A stretch of 64,000 nucleotides of DNA, from NCBI GenBank assembly GCA_964642315.1, contig CAZXOG010000003.1, positions 1-64,000 on the forward strand, given 5' to 3'. The notes under the pieces are model-generated. The model ran no database searches, had not been told where the DNA came from, and saw only the letters and a program-made list of their open reading frames with translations. Source of the stretch: JAGVDM01 sp964642315 (GTDB lineage: Bacteria > Patescibacteriota > Gracilibacteria > Peribacterales > Peribacteraceae). Of the stretch, positions 9,333 to 17,078 are shown piece after piece (the stretch's first letter is position 1; each line of letters begins with the position of its first letter). A program made the translations under genes and the position numbers.

Positions 9333-9958
9333 CAGAGCGCAAGGAAGTTTCGGAAGATCCTGAGTCCGTCATCGTGACTCTTCTCCGGGTGGAACTGCGC
9401 GCCGCAAATGTTGCCGGATTCCAGGAGTGCGACGATCTCGGTGCCGTACTCTGCCACCCCGGCGATCACGCCGCGATCCGATGGGAGGAAGCAGTAACTG
9501 TGTACGAAGTAGAAGATTGGTGTTTGCGTGAACCCCTGCGCAATAGGGTGCGCCCCCGTCACACACACGTCGTTCCAGCCGATGTGCGGCAGTCGGAGCT
9601 TCGACTGCGACGTATCAATCCGGCGCACGGATCCCGGAACGAACCCCAGCCCTGCGTGATAACCATGCTCGAACCCCTCGCTTGCCAGGAGTTGCATGCC
9701 GAGGCAGATGCCGAGGATCGGTTTCTGCTTCCCAATCACTTCGCTTTGGAGCAGTGGCACGAGCCCGCGTCCAGTGAGACCGCGCATCCCCTCGCCAAAA
9801 CTACCGACTCCCGGGAGGATGAGGTGGGTTGCAGCAGCGATAGTCTCTGGATCGCTCGTGATGTGCACGGGCACGGACAACCGGGCAACAGCGTTACGGA
9901 CCGAAGTGAGGTTTCCGACGCCGTAATCAATGATCGCGACGGATGGGGATATGGCCAC
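9332..9958 (-). CDS. HisH-like glutaminase subunit
   Basis: A 208-residue class I glutamine amidotransferase that releases ammonia from glutamine. The nucleophile Cys is in LGICLGMQL (C85 from the chosen start) and the His-Glu pair is in FHPEKS near 193. The protein is normally the partner of the HisF-like barrel, and the two genes overlap. I chose GTG 9958 because a TATCGT box ends exactly 6 nt before it, as for other genes here. The in-frame ATG at 9973 would add five residues and would place the box inside the gene. Confidence 0.85.
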   Translation of the reverse strand: MAISPSVAIIDYGVGNLTSVRNAVARLSVPVHITSDPETIAAATHLILPGVGSFGEGMRGLTGRGLVPLLQSEVIGKQKPILGICLGMQLLASEGFEHGYHAGLGFVPGSVRRIDTSQSKLRLPHIGWNDVCVTGAHPIAQGFTQTPIFYFVHSYCFLPSDRGVIAGVAEYGTEIVALLESGNICGAQFHPEKSHDDGLRIFRNFLAL

Positions 9959-9964
9959 GGCGGC

Positions 9965-9970
9965 ACGATA
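9965..9970 (-). promoter_or_regulatory. Putative start-proximal -10 box (TATCGT)
   Basis: On the minus strand TATCGT ends 6 nt before GTG 9958. This spacing supports that start for the HisH-like gene and a leaderless transcript for the amidino module. Confidence 0.4.
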
Positions 9971-10053
9971 CAAAAAAGCGAGAGAACGAGACAGTGGAAT
10001 CAGTGCAAATCCTGTTTGAGTGTCCGAGTATCCCTGATAGCATCCCGCTCCGT

Positions 10054-10923
10054 ATGATTACTCTGCAACCGTTCGTTTCGCGGGAGATCCCGCTCGCGGA
10101 GCTCCCACAGTGGTCCCCGTGGCCAGTGCGGCTGCTCGGTCTTGCGGAGTGGAAGGATCAGAAGCGCGATACGGCGAAGGTGGACCGCGAGTACGACAAG
10201 GATGAGTATCTGCGCTGCCTGAACTTCAAGAAGGAAAATCCGAATGCTATGCCCGATGAAGTGCGCGCACACGAATTCCGGCTTCCGCGAACACCATTCT
10301 GCGTCTCACAAAAAAACAAGCTCTTCGAGCTCCCTGCCGAACAGGTCATACCGGTGGACAATGCTGTGCTGCTCGACGCGCTGCAACCGCATATGGACAG
10401 CATTGATACGGTGGTGGAATTGGGATGCGGGTATGGCTACAACCTGTGGGAATTGCGTCGCCATTTCCCGGAAAAGCAATTCCTCGGAGGTGACTACTCG
10501 CCGAATGCTGTCGCGCTCGCGGGCATGCTGTATGAGGATTGCCCGAATATGTTCATTGAGACTTTCAATTTCTACGACAATTCCTTCCCGATGCTAGAGC
10601 GCTGTCCCAAGGGGTCCAATGTTCTGGTCTTCACCCGGCATGCTACGGAACAGCTCCCAACCGCCCGGAACGTGTTCGCGACGCTCGCGCAGCATTTTGA
10701 TCGCATCCGGGTGGGTGTTCATCTCGAAGTCGGGTTCGACAACTACGGCGACTCGCTCCTAGATCTCCTCCGCAAGCGTTATGTCGTTGTCAACGACTAT
10801 AACCGCGACATCGTCAGCCTGCTCCAGGCACGGACGGACATTGAAGTTCTTGTGAATGAATCTGATGTGTACGGGGTGAATCCCCTCAATCCATCAACGC
10901 ACCTGGTCTGGAGGCCAAAGTAA
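10054..10923 (+). CDS. SAM-dependent methyltransferase-like protein
   Basis: A 289-residue protein with a class I methyltransferase core. The SAM-binding motif VVELGCGYGYN lies near residues 129-139, followed by FLGGDYSPNA, where the acidic residue would bind the ribose. About 100 N-terminal residues precede the core and are not recognised. ATG 10054 was chosen because upstream residues in the open frame are not protein-like. It is divergent from the HisH-like gene and precedes the pse block, so it may methylate a nonulosonic-acid sugar or its carrier. The acceptor is unknown. Confidence 0.65.
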   Translation: MITLQPFVSREIPLAELPQWSPWPVRLLGLAEWKDQKRDTAKVDREYDKDEYLRCLNFKKENPNAMPDEVRAHEFRLPRTPFCVSQKNKLFELPAEQVIPVDNAVLLDALQPHMDSIDTVVELGCGYGYNLWELRRHFPEKQFLGGDYSPNAVALAGMLYEDCPNMFIETFNFYDNSFPMLERCPKGSNVLVFTRHATEQLPTARNVFATLAQHFDRIRVGVHLEVGFDNYGDSLLDLLRKRYVVVNDYNRDIVSLLQARTDIEVLVNESDVYGVNPLNPSTHLVWRPK

Positions 10924-11025
10924 GCCATTTCGCTGTTTTACGGGCGATACAGGGCGCAAGGAAGCGCCTGGCAAAACGGGCATTTTGCGCGAAAGATACC
11001 GAAAGCGTGGTAGCATTCGCTCCTC

Positions 11026-11031
11026 TACAAT
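11026..11031 (+). promoter_or_regulatory. Putative start-proximal -10 box (TACAAT)
   Basis: TACAAT ends 9 nt before ATG 11041. No Shine-Dalgarno site is present. It probably drives the pseC block, whose genes overlap start-to-stop. Confidence 0.55.
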
Positions 11032-11040
11032 TTCCTTTGT

Positions 11041-11586
11041 ATGGCTGCGGTTCCCGCCAATTCCCATGCAGAAACCGTTACAGGCTTGTCCATCTTTCTG
11101 CGGGAGCTCGTGGAAACAGATGCTTCCGAGGCGTACGCGGCATGGCTCAACGATCCCAAGGTGAATCGATGGCTCGAGACGCGCCGTGTTACTGTTCCCG
11201 AGCTGCGTTCCTACATCCGCGCCAAGCGTGAGAACCCCGATGCACTTCTCCTTGGTATTTTCTGGAAGCAAACCGGCCAGCATATCGGCAATATCAAACT
11301 CGAACCGATTGATCGCAAGAACCGTGAAGCGACGATTGGCATTCTCGTCGGTGAGCAGAACTTTTGGGGGAAGGGCGTTGCCACTGAGGCGACGAATCTT
11401 GCCGTGGCGTACGCGTTCTCCGCTCTCGGCATGCGGGCCGTCACGCTCGGCGTGATCCCAGAGAATAAACCCGCTATCCGCGTGTACGAAAAATGCGGAT
11501 TCAGGCGAGTGCGCATTGATCCGAAGGTGATGGATCACGACGGCGTGCTCTATGATCGCTGGGTTTACCGCAAAGAAGCCCAATGA
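11041..11586 (+). CDS. GNAT family N-acetyltransferase (RimJ/RimL type)
   Basis: A 181-residue acetyltransferase with a GNAT fold. The acetyl-CoA pyrophosphate loop is in EQNFWGKGVATEA near 109-121, and IPENKPAIRVYEKCGF near 140-155 is the typical C-terminal strand-helix. Its stop overlaps the start of pseC (ATGA), so the two are co-translated. It could be the PseH acetyltransferase that acts on the 4-amino sugar made by PseC. A second GNAT at 15534 sits between pseG and pseI and is an equally good candidate. One of the two may acylate another amino group. Confidence 0.82.
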   Translation: MAAVPANSHAETVTGLSIFLRELVETDASEAYAAWLNDPKVNRWLETRRVTVPELRSYIRAKRENPDALLLGIFWKQTGQHIGNIKLEPIDRKNREATIGILVGEQNFWGKGVATEATNLAVAYAFSALGMRAVTLGVIPENKPAIRVYEKCGFRRVRIDPKVMDHDGVLYDRWVYRKEAQ

Positions 11587-12776
11587 TTTCTCTCGCGCTC
11601 CACGGCGGCACTCCTGTTCGCGAGACCCTTCTCCCCTACGCGCACCAATCCGTAAGCGAGGAGGACATCGCGGTCGTCGGTGCGGTGCTGCGGTCGGACT
11701 GGTGGACCACAGGGCCCGTCGTACAGGAATTTGAGCGGGCATTTGCCGCGTTCACAGGTGCCAAGGAGGCTGTTGCCGTGAGCAACGGCACGGCCGCACT
11801 TCATACCGCTCTTTACGGGGCGGGCATCGGTCCAGGTGATGAGGTAATCGTTCCACCAATGACCTTCGCCGCTTCGGCGAACGCCGCTGTGTTTCTTGGG
11901 GCAAAACCTGTTTTCGCCGATTGCGATCCGCAGACGCTGCTCCTCGATCCCGCGCAGGTTGAACAGCACATTACAGAGAGAACCAAGGCGATCGTCGCCG
12001 TGGACTACGCGGGGCAACCGTGCGATTACGATGCCCTCCGCGCCATCGCGCGGCATCACGAGTTGCCGATCATCGCCGATGCTTGCCATGCGCTCGGCGC
12101 GACCGACTGTGGTCGCCCCGTCGGCTCTCTGGCGGACATGAGCACTTTCAGTTTCCACCCCGTGAAGCCGCTCGCGACAGGCGAGGGTGGCATGGTCACG
12201 ACGGATGATTCCGAGGTCGCGGCGCGCATGCGCCGGTTCCGCAACCACTGCTTGACCACAGACCATCGCGAGCGGCAGGAGGGGGGAGCGTGGTTTTACG
12301 AAGTCATGGATCTGGGTTACAACTACCGGCTCACAGATATCCAATGTGCGCTGGGCTTGAGCCAGCTCAAGCGCGTTCCCGAGCGGACGAAGCGACGACA
12401 GGAGATCGCGCGAAAGTACGATGTTGTTCTAAGCGATATGGCTGGGGCGCGCCCCCTCGCAGTCCGGCCAGGCGCGACGCACGCGTATCACCTCTATGTT
12501 GTTCAGCTTGAGCTGGAGCATCTGGCGGCCGATCGCGAAGAAATCTTCCGCGCACTGCGCGCAGAGAATATCGGCGTGAACGTGCACTACATTCCTGTGC
12601 ATTTGCATCCATACTACCGCAAGACCTTCGGCACGCGAGAGGGGCTCTGCTCGGTCGCGGAGCGCGCGTACGAGTGCATCATGTCGCTTCCCATCTTCGC
12701 CGCAATGAACGATCAAGACGTGGAAGATGTTATCGAGGCCTTGAAGAAGGTACTTCCTTACTACGCCAAGCGATGA
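11583..12776 (+). CDS. pseC: UDP-4-amino-4,6-dideoxy-N-acetyl-beta-L-altrosamine transaminase, PseC
   Basis: A 397-residue DegT/DnrJ/EryC1 aminotransferase that places an amino group at C4 of the PseB product, with glutamate as likely donor. The PLP lysine is K195 in FHPVKPLATGEGG, the cofactor Asp is D166 in IIADACHALG, and SNGTAALH near 67-74 binds phosphate. The segment TGEGGMVTTDD is typical of PseC. The gene overlaps its neighbours on both sides by four bases (ATGA), so it is in one operon with the GNAT and oxidoreductase genes. Confidence 0.9.
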   Translation: MISLALHGGTPVRETLLPYAHQSVSEEDIAVVGAVLRSDWWTTGPVVQEFERAFAAFTGAKEAVAVSNGTAALHTALYGAGIGPGDEVIVPPMTFAASANAAVFLGAKPVFADCDPQTLLLDPAQVEQHITERTKAIVAVDYAGQPCDYDALRAIARHHELPIIADACHALGATDCGRPVGSLADMSTFSFHPVKPLATGEGGMVTTDDSEVAARMRRFRNHCLTTDHRERQEGGAWFYEVMDLGYNYRLTDIQCALGLSQLKRVPERTKRRQEIARKYDVVLSDMAGARPLAVRPGATHAYHLYVVQLELEHLAADREEIFRALRAENIGVNVHYIPVHLHPYYRKTFGTREGLCSVAERAYECIMSLPIFAAMNDQDVEDVIEALKKVLPYYAKR

Positions 12777-13744
12777 GTTCCCGCCGTATCTTGGTGATCG
12801 GCGGCGGATCCATCGGCACGCGGCACACGCGCAACCTCCTCGCGCGCACCGCCGGGGATGTGATGGTGGTGGATCCGGACAGTGCGCGGCGCGAAGCGCT
12901 CGCGGATGAGCTGCACGTGCGGATAGGGGCGAACGCCGATGCTGCACTCACTGCTTTCAGGCCGGATATCGTCTTCGTCTGTTCTCCGACTGCTCTCCAT
13001 GTGACGCAGGCAATCAAAGCCGTGGATAGCGGCGCGCACGTCTTCATCGAGAAACCTTTGAGTCACTCCATAGAAGGTGTGGAGGAGCTGCGCCAAAAAG
13101 CGCTGGAGAGAAAGCGCACCGTGATGGTGGGTTGCAACATGCGCTTCCATCCTGGCTTGAAGGAGGTGAAACGCCTGCTCGATGCGGGGGTAATCGGCAC
13201 GCCCGTGGCTGCGCGCATTGTGTATGGCGGGTATTTGCCGAACTGGCGGCCGCAGCAGGATTACCGGCAGAGTTACAGTGCTTCCGTGGAACAAGGCGGA
13301 GTGGTATTGGACTGCATTCACGAGATAGATCTCGCTCTCTGGGAATTCGGGCTGGCTACTGTGACCGCATCGAAGGTGCTCCCTGCCACCAAAATCGGTC
13401 TTTCAACCGATGGCGAGGCGGAAATCTTCTTGCGGCACACAGGCGGAGCCGAGAGTCACATTCATTTAAGTTTCATGGAGGAACAATTCCAGCGTAGCCA
13501 GCACGTCACAGGCACAGTTGGTTCGCTCTCGTGGGATTTCACACGTGGGGCTGTGGAGTGGCGCGAAAAGGACGGTGCGCTCGTTGAAATCATCCGGCAG
13601 CCCGCGGGATGGGAGCCGAACCAGATGTACATGGAGGAACTCGACCACTTCTTGAACGCCGTCGAGACGGAATCCACTCCGATGGGTTCCCTCAATGAAG
13701 CTCTGGCGGCGCTCCAGATTGCGCTAACCGTTCGAGGCACATGA
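12773..13744 (+). CDS. Gfo/Idh/MocA family oxidoreductase
   Basis: A 323-residue NAD(P)-dependent dehydrogenase. The Rossmann motif GGGSIGTRH lies near residues 9-17, EKPLSHS with the conserved Lys near 90, and a C-terminal alpha/beta substrate domain follows. ATG 12773 overlaps the pseC stop (ATGAG). Such proteins occur in nonulosonic-acid and amino-sugar clusters, where they oxidise or reduce a sugar ring or side chain. It is not one of the six canonical Pse enzymes. Together with the class III aminotransferase it hints at an extra modification of the sugar. Confidence 0.82.
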   Translation: MSSRRILVIGGGSIGTRHTRNLLARTAGDVMVVDPDSARREALADELHVRIGANADAALTAFRPDIVFVCSPTALHVTQAIKAVDSGAHVFIEKPLSHSIEGVEELRQKALERKRTVMVGCNMRFHPGLKEVKRLLDAGVIGTPVAARIVYGGYLPNWRPQQDYRQSYSASVEQGGVVLDCIHEIDLALWEFGLATVTASKVLPATKIGLSTDGEAEIFLRHTGGAESHIHLSFMEEQFQRSQHVTGTVGSLSWDFTRGAVEWREKDGALVEIIRQPAGWEPNQMYMEELDHFLNAVETESTPMGSLNEALAALQIALTVRGT

Positions 13745-14502
13745 AGCATGTTGCCATTATTCAAGGGCGCATGAGCTCGCGGCGGCTGCCAGGGAAGATC
13801 CTGATGGATATTGCCGGTTCCCCCCTTCTCGCCCATGTCATCCGTCGCGCTGAGGCCGCAGAGATTTTCGACACCGTGGTGTTCGCCACGAGTACTGATC
13901 CCGCGGATGACCCGGTGGCGGCGTACTGCGCCACGAACGGGTATGCGTGCTTCCGAGGGGATTTGAACGATGTTTTGGAACGGTACTATCAAGCAGCGAA
14001 AGCCTATTGTGCGGGCATAATCACGCGTCTCACGGCGGACTGTCCGCTCCTCGATCCCGCCGTGATCCGTACCGTGGCACAGGTGTTCGATCCCACTCAC
14101 CATGACTACGTGAGCAATGCCATCGAGCGGACGTACCCTGATGGACTGGATACCGAGGTTTTCTCCATAACCGCCCTCACACGTGCCCGCAACGAAGCCA
14201 AATTGCCATCGGAACGGGAACACGTCACGCCGTACATCCACAAGCATCCGGAGTTCTTCCGTATCAAGCATGTTACGCAGCAACAAGATCTCTCCGCTTT
14301 CCGCTGGACAGTGGATGAGCCGCGGGATCTCGAGTTCGTGCGGGCGGTTTTCGCGGAACTCAAAGAGGGTATCTTCGGGCAGGAGGAAGTGCTTGCACTC
14401 CTCGCGCGCAAGCCGGAACTCAAGAGTATCAACGCTGATATCGCTTGCAATGAGGGGTACCGCAAATCCTTGCGCGAAGATTTGCCCCCCCTGTCGCCAT
14501 GA
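13741..14502 (+). CDS. pseF: CMP-sugar cytidylyltransferase, PseF/SpsF-like
   Basis: A 253-residue nucleotidyltransferase of the SpsF/NeuA type that would activate pseudaminic acid as CMP-Pse. The N-terminal nucleotide loop reads IQGRMSSRRLPGKIL (residues 7-21), TADCPLLDP near 99-107 carries the metal-binding Asp, and DTEVFS and TVDEPRDLEFV follow. It is closer to the SpsF subgroup than to classical PseF, so the substrate is assigned from context. Four-base overlaps tie it to the oxidoreductase before it and to pseG after it. Confidence 0.82.
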   Translation: MKHVAIIQGRMSSRRLPGKILMDIAGSPLLAHVIRRAEAAEIFDTVVFATSTDPADDPVAAYCATNGYACFRGDLNDVLERYYQAAKAYCAGIITRLTADCPLLDPAVIRTVAQVFDPTHHDYVSNAIERTYPDGLDTEVFSITALTRARNEAKLPSEREHVTPYIHKHPEFFRIKHVTQQQDLSAFRWTVDEPRDLEFVRAVFAELKEGIFGQEEVLALLARKPELKSINADIACNEGYRKSLREDLPPLSP

Positions 14503-15521
14503 AGATACTCATCCGCGCCGATTCAAGTGCCGTGATCGGCACGGGACATGTTATGCGTTGCATTGCACTCGCACAGGCATTGCAGGATGCAGGTGCCACT
14601 CCGGTGTTTGTCATGGCGGCGTCCTCTTCTCTCGCGGATCGCGTCGCGTCGGAGCGCATCGCAGTGTTGCGGCACGATGCCCTACCTGGTTCTTTGCAGG
14701 ATGCGGAATTGGTGTTGCGGTGGGCACGGAAACAGCATGCACAGTGGGTCGTTCTCGATGGATACCATTTCGATGCTCAGTACCAGCGGCATCTCCGCCA
14801 ATCCGGGCTGCGGGTTCTCTGTGTTGATGACTACAGTCATTTGGATGCGTATGACGCGGATCTGCTGTTGAACCAGAATCTCCTTGCCGATGGCGCGACA
14901 ATGTACAGCGGGAAGACGGGCAGTGCCCGTCTGCTCCTCGGACCGGAGTTTGTCCTGCTCCGGCGCGAATTCATGCGTCTGCGCGAGTGGCGGCGCACCG
15001 TGCGCGTCCGCGCGACGAATGTCCTCATCACTCTGGGGGGTGCCGATGCATTGAATATGACATGCAAGGTGCTGGAGGCGCTGGCGCGCATCCCGAATGC
15101 ACTTTCAGTCCGTGTTGTTGTTGGTTCTGCGAACCAGCATGTTCCGCTTGTAGAGCGGGCGGCGCAGATGTCACCGCATGATGTGACGTTACTCCACGGG
15201 ATACGTGATATGCCACAGCACATGCAGTGGGCGGACATCGCAGTATGCGCTGCTGGCAGCACTGTGTGGGAAATACTCTTTCTGCAACTTCCTGTGATCG
15301 TCGGCGTTCTCGCTGAGAATCAGTTTGGTATTGCGCAAGTGCTGGGGCAGCGCGGGCTTGCGGTCAACGTTGGCTGGTATACTGCGTGCGGTCCGATGGA
15401 ACTTACGAACCACGTACAAGAATTACTGTCTTCCCATGCAGTGCGAACCCGGCTTGCCCGTGATGGCAGAGCGCTGGTGGATGGTCAAGGAGCGCAGCGT
15501 GTCGCGGAACTCATGCGGTAG
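14499..15521 (+). CDS. pseG: UDP-2,4-diacetamido-2,4,6-trideoxy-beta-L-altropyranose hydrolase, PseG
   Basis: A 340-residue GT-B-fold nucleotide-sugar hydrolase that removes UDP to give the free diacetamido sugar for PseI. The N-terminal GTGHVMRC motif (near residues 13-20) contains the catalytic His. NVLITLGGAD near 174 and AVCAAGSTVWE near 248-258 are the usual GT-B nucleotide-binding segments. Length and motif order fit the PseG family well. Confidence 0.9.
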   Translation: MKILIRADSSAVIGTGHVMRCIALAQALQDAGATPVFVMAASSSLADRVASERIAVLRHDALPGSLQDAELVLRWARKQHAQWVVLDGYHFDAQYQRHLRQSGLRVLCVDDYSHLDAYDADLLLNQNLLADGATMYSGKTGSARLLLGPEFVLLRREFMRLREWRRTVRVRATNVLITLGGADALNMTCKVLEALARIPNALSVRVVVGSANQHVPLVERAAQMSPHDVTLLHGIRDMPQHMQWADIAVCAAGSTVWEILFLQLPVIVGVLAENQFGIAQVLGQRGLAVNVGWYTACGPMELTNHVQELLSSHAVRTRLARDGRALVDGQGAQRVAELMR

Positions 15522-15524
15522 AAT
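15519..15524 (+). promoter_or_regulatory. Putative start-proximal -10 box (TAGAAT)
   Basis: TAGAAT overlaps the pseG stop codon and ends 9 nt before ATG 15534. It could be an internal promoter giving leaderless pseH-pseI mRNA. Confidence 0.45.
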
Positions 15525-15533
15525 GCTCTTTCT

Positions 15534-16022
15534 ATGGCAGAGTGTTCCCTCCAACTCCGGCCCGTTACCGTGGATGATGCGCGTCTGCTGTGGAAGTGGG
15601 CGAACGATCCGGTGACACGTGCAGTATCGTTCCAGTCCGATCCAATTCCCTGGGCGGATCACCAGCGATGGCTTGCAGCAAGGTTAACGGATACGCACTG
15701 CGTGTTTTGGCTGGCTCTTGATGCCAGTGGGCAGCCGGTCGGGCAGGTACGGTTCGATTGTGTCCGGGAAACTGCGACAATATCAATAAGCATTGCCCCT
15801 GCACACAGGGGCCAAGGATTTGGGAGTGCGCTCATACAACTTGCGAGCAGCCGTCTCTTCTTGGAAACGGGCGTGCAGGTTATCTATGCTTTCGTGAAAC
15901 CGGAGAACGCGGCATCAGTTTCTGCATTCCGCCAGTGCGGATACCGTGAGGAGAAACGTGTTTCGAAAAGTGAGGAGAACGCGCTGTTTTTTGTTCTTCG
16001 GAAGGATACGCTGTTGCTGTGA
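15534..16022 (+). CDS. pseH: GNAT acetyltransferase, probable PseH
   Basis: A 162-residue N-acetyltransferase, proposed to acetylate the C4 amino group of the PseC product. The acetyl-CoA loop is APAHRGQGFGSAL near 92-104, and the final VKPENAASVSAFRQCGY is typical of PseH and related GNATs. NDPVTRAVSFQSDPI near 25-39 also resembles PseH, which usually has a WRN/NDP...R...S motif there. The position between pseG and pseI is canonical. Its last bases overlap the GTG start of pseI. Confidence 0.85.
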   Translation: MAECSLQLRPVTVDDARLLWKWANDPVTRAVSFQSDPIPWADHQRWLAARLTDTHCVFWLALDASGQPVGQVRFDCVRETATISISIAPAHRGQGFGSALIQLASSRLFLETGVQVIYAFVKPENAASVSAFRQCGYREEKRVSKSEENALFFVLRKDTLLL

Positions 16023-17071
16023 ATTCCACGGTTTCCATTGCCGGTAGACGTGTTGGGCCGGGACAACCTGTCTACATCATCGCCGAGATGTCTGCGAACC
16101 ACGGGCAGGATTTCAACCAGGCGATCCGGATCATCCATGCGATGAAAGAAGCGGGGGCTGATGCAGTCAAACTTCAAACGTACACGCCGGATACGATGAC
16201 GCTTAAGAGCGACCGTCCTGAGTTTCGCATTGGCGCGGGCACGGTATGGGAAGGGAAGACGCTCTATGAGCTCTATGGCGAGGCATGCACGCCCTGGGAA
16301 TGGCAGCCAAAACTTAAGGAGAAAGCCGAGGAACTCGGCATGCATTGTTACTCCACCCCTTTCGATGCGAGCGCCGTGGATTTTTTGGAGAGCATGGATG
16401 TGCCGGCGTACAAGATCGCATCATTCGAGCTCACCGATCTCCCACTCATCGCGTATGTGGCAAGGCGAGGGAAGCCCCTCGTCATTTCGACCGGCATGGG
16501 CACAGCCGAAGAGATTCAGGGTGCGGTGGATTGTGCACGTGGCGCTGGCAACAACCAGATCATCCTGCTCAAGTGCACGAGCGCGTATCCCGCCATGCCC
16601 GAAGAGATGAACCTGCGCACGATTCCCGACATGGCACAGCGTTTCAGCGTTCCTGTCGGGCTCTCGGATCACTCACTGGAGTTATCCGTTCCCATCGCTG
16701 CGGTAAGTTTAGGAGCTTGCGTCATCGAGAAGCATTTCTGTCTCTCTCGGAAGGAGCGGGGGCCCGATACTGCTTTTTCGCTTGATCCGCAGGAATTCCG
16801 CGCGATGGTGGATGCGGTGCGGATGGCAGAGAAAGCTTTGGGCCATGTGTCCTACGAGATGAGCGCGAAGGAGCAGGCTAGCCGCGTATTCCGCCGTTCT
16901 CTGTTTGCCGTGCGCGATATCGCCGCCGGTGAAGCGTTCACGCATGAAAACGTGCGCGTCATTCGGCCGGCCCATGGGCTCCCCCCTTCGGCTCTGCAGG
17001 GCGTACTCGGCAAGAAAGCCTCGTGCGCCATTGAACGTGGCACGCCTCTCTCCGCCGATTTGATCCGCTAG
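16019..17071 (+). CDS. pseI: Pseudaminic acid synthase, PseI
   Basis: A 350-residue NeuB-family enzyme that condenses the free 6-deoxy-diacetamido sugar with phosphoenolpyruvate. The N-terminal TIM barrel has IIAEMSANHGQD near 20-31 and the conserved KLQTYTPDTMT. The C-terminal SAF (antifreeze-like) domain spans about 290-350, with RSLFAVRDIAAGE and RPAHGLPPS. The GTG start at 16019 overlaps the pseH stop (GTGA). Confidence 0.93.
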   Translation: MNSTVSIAGRRVGPGQPVYIIAEMSANHGQDFNQAIRIIHAMKEAGADAVKLQTYTPDTMTLKSDRPEFRIGAGTVWEGKTLYELYGEACTPWEWQPKLKEKAEELGMHCYSTPFDASAVDFLESMDVPAYKIASFELTDLPLIAYVARRGKPLVISTGMGTAEEIQGAVDCARGAGNNQIILLKCTSAYPAMPEEMNLRTIPDMAQRFSVPVGLSDHSLELSVPIAAVSLGACVIEKHFCLSRKERGPDTAFSLDPQEFRAMVDAVRMAEKALGHVSYEMSAKEQASRVFRRSLFAVRDIAAGEAFTHENVRVIRPAHGLPPSALQGVLGKKASCAIERGTPLSADLIR

Positions 17072-17078
17072 TTCCGCC

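Noticed and set aside
8505..9958. Histidine biosynthesis hisF-hisH
   Set aside because: No other his genes, the first cyclase Asp is replaced, and the next gene is a PseA/WbpG-type amidotransferase, so the sugar-amidation role fits better.
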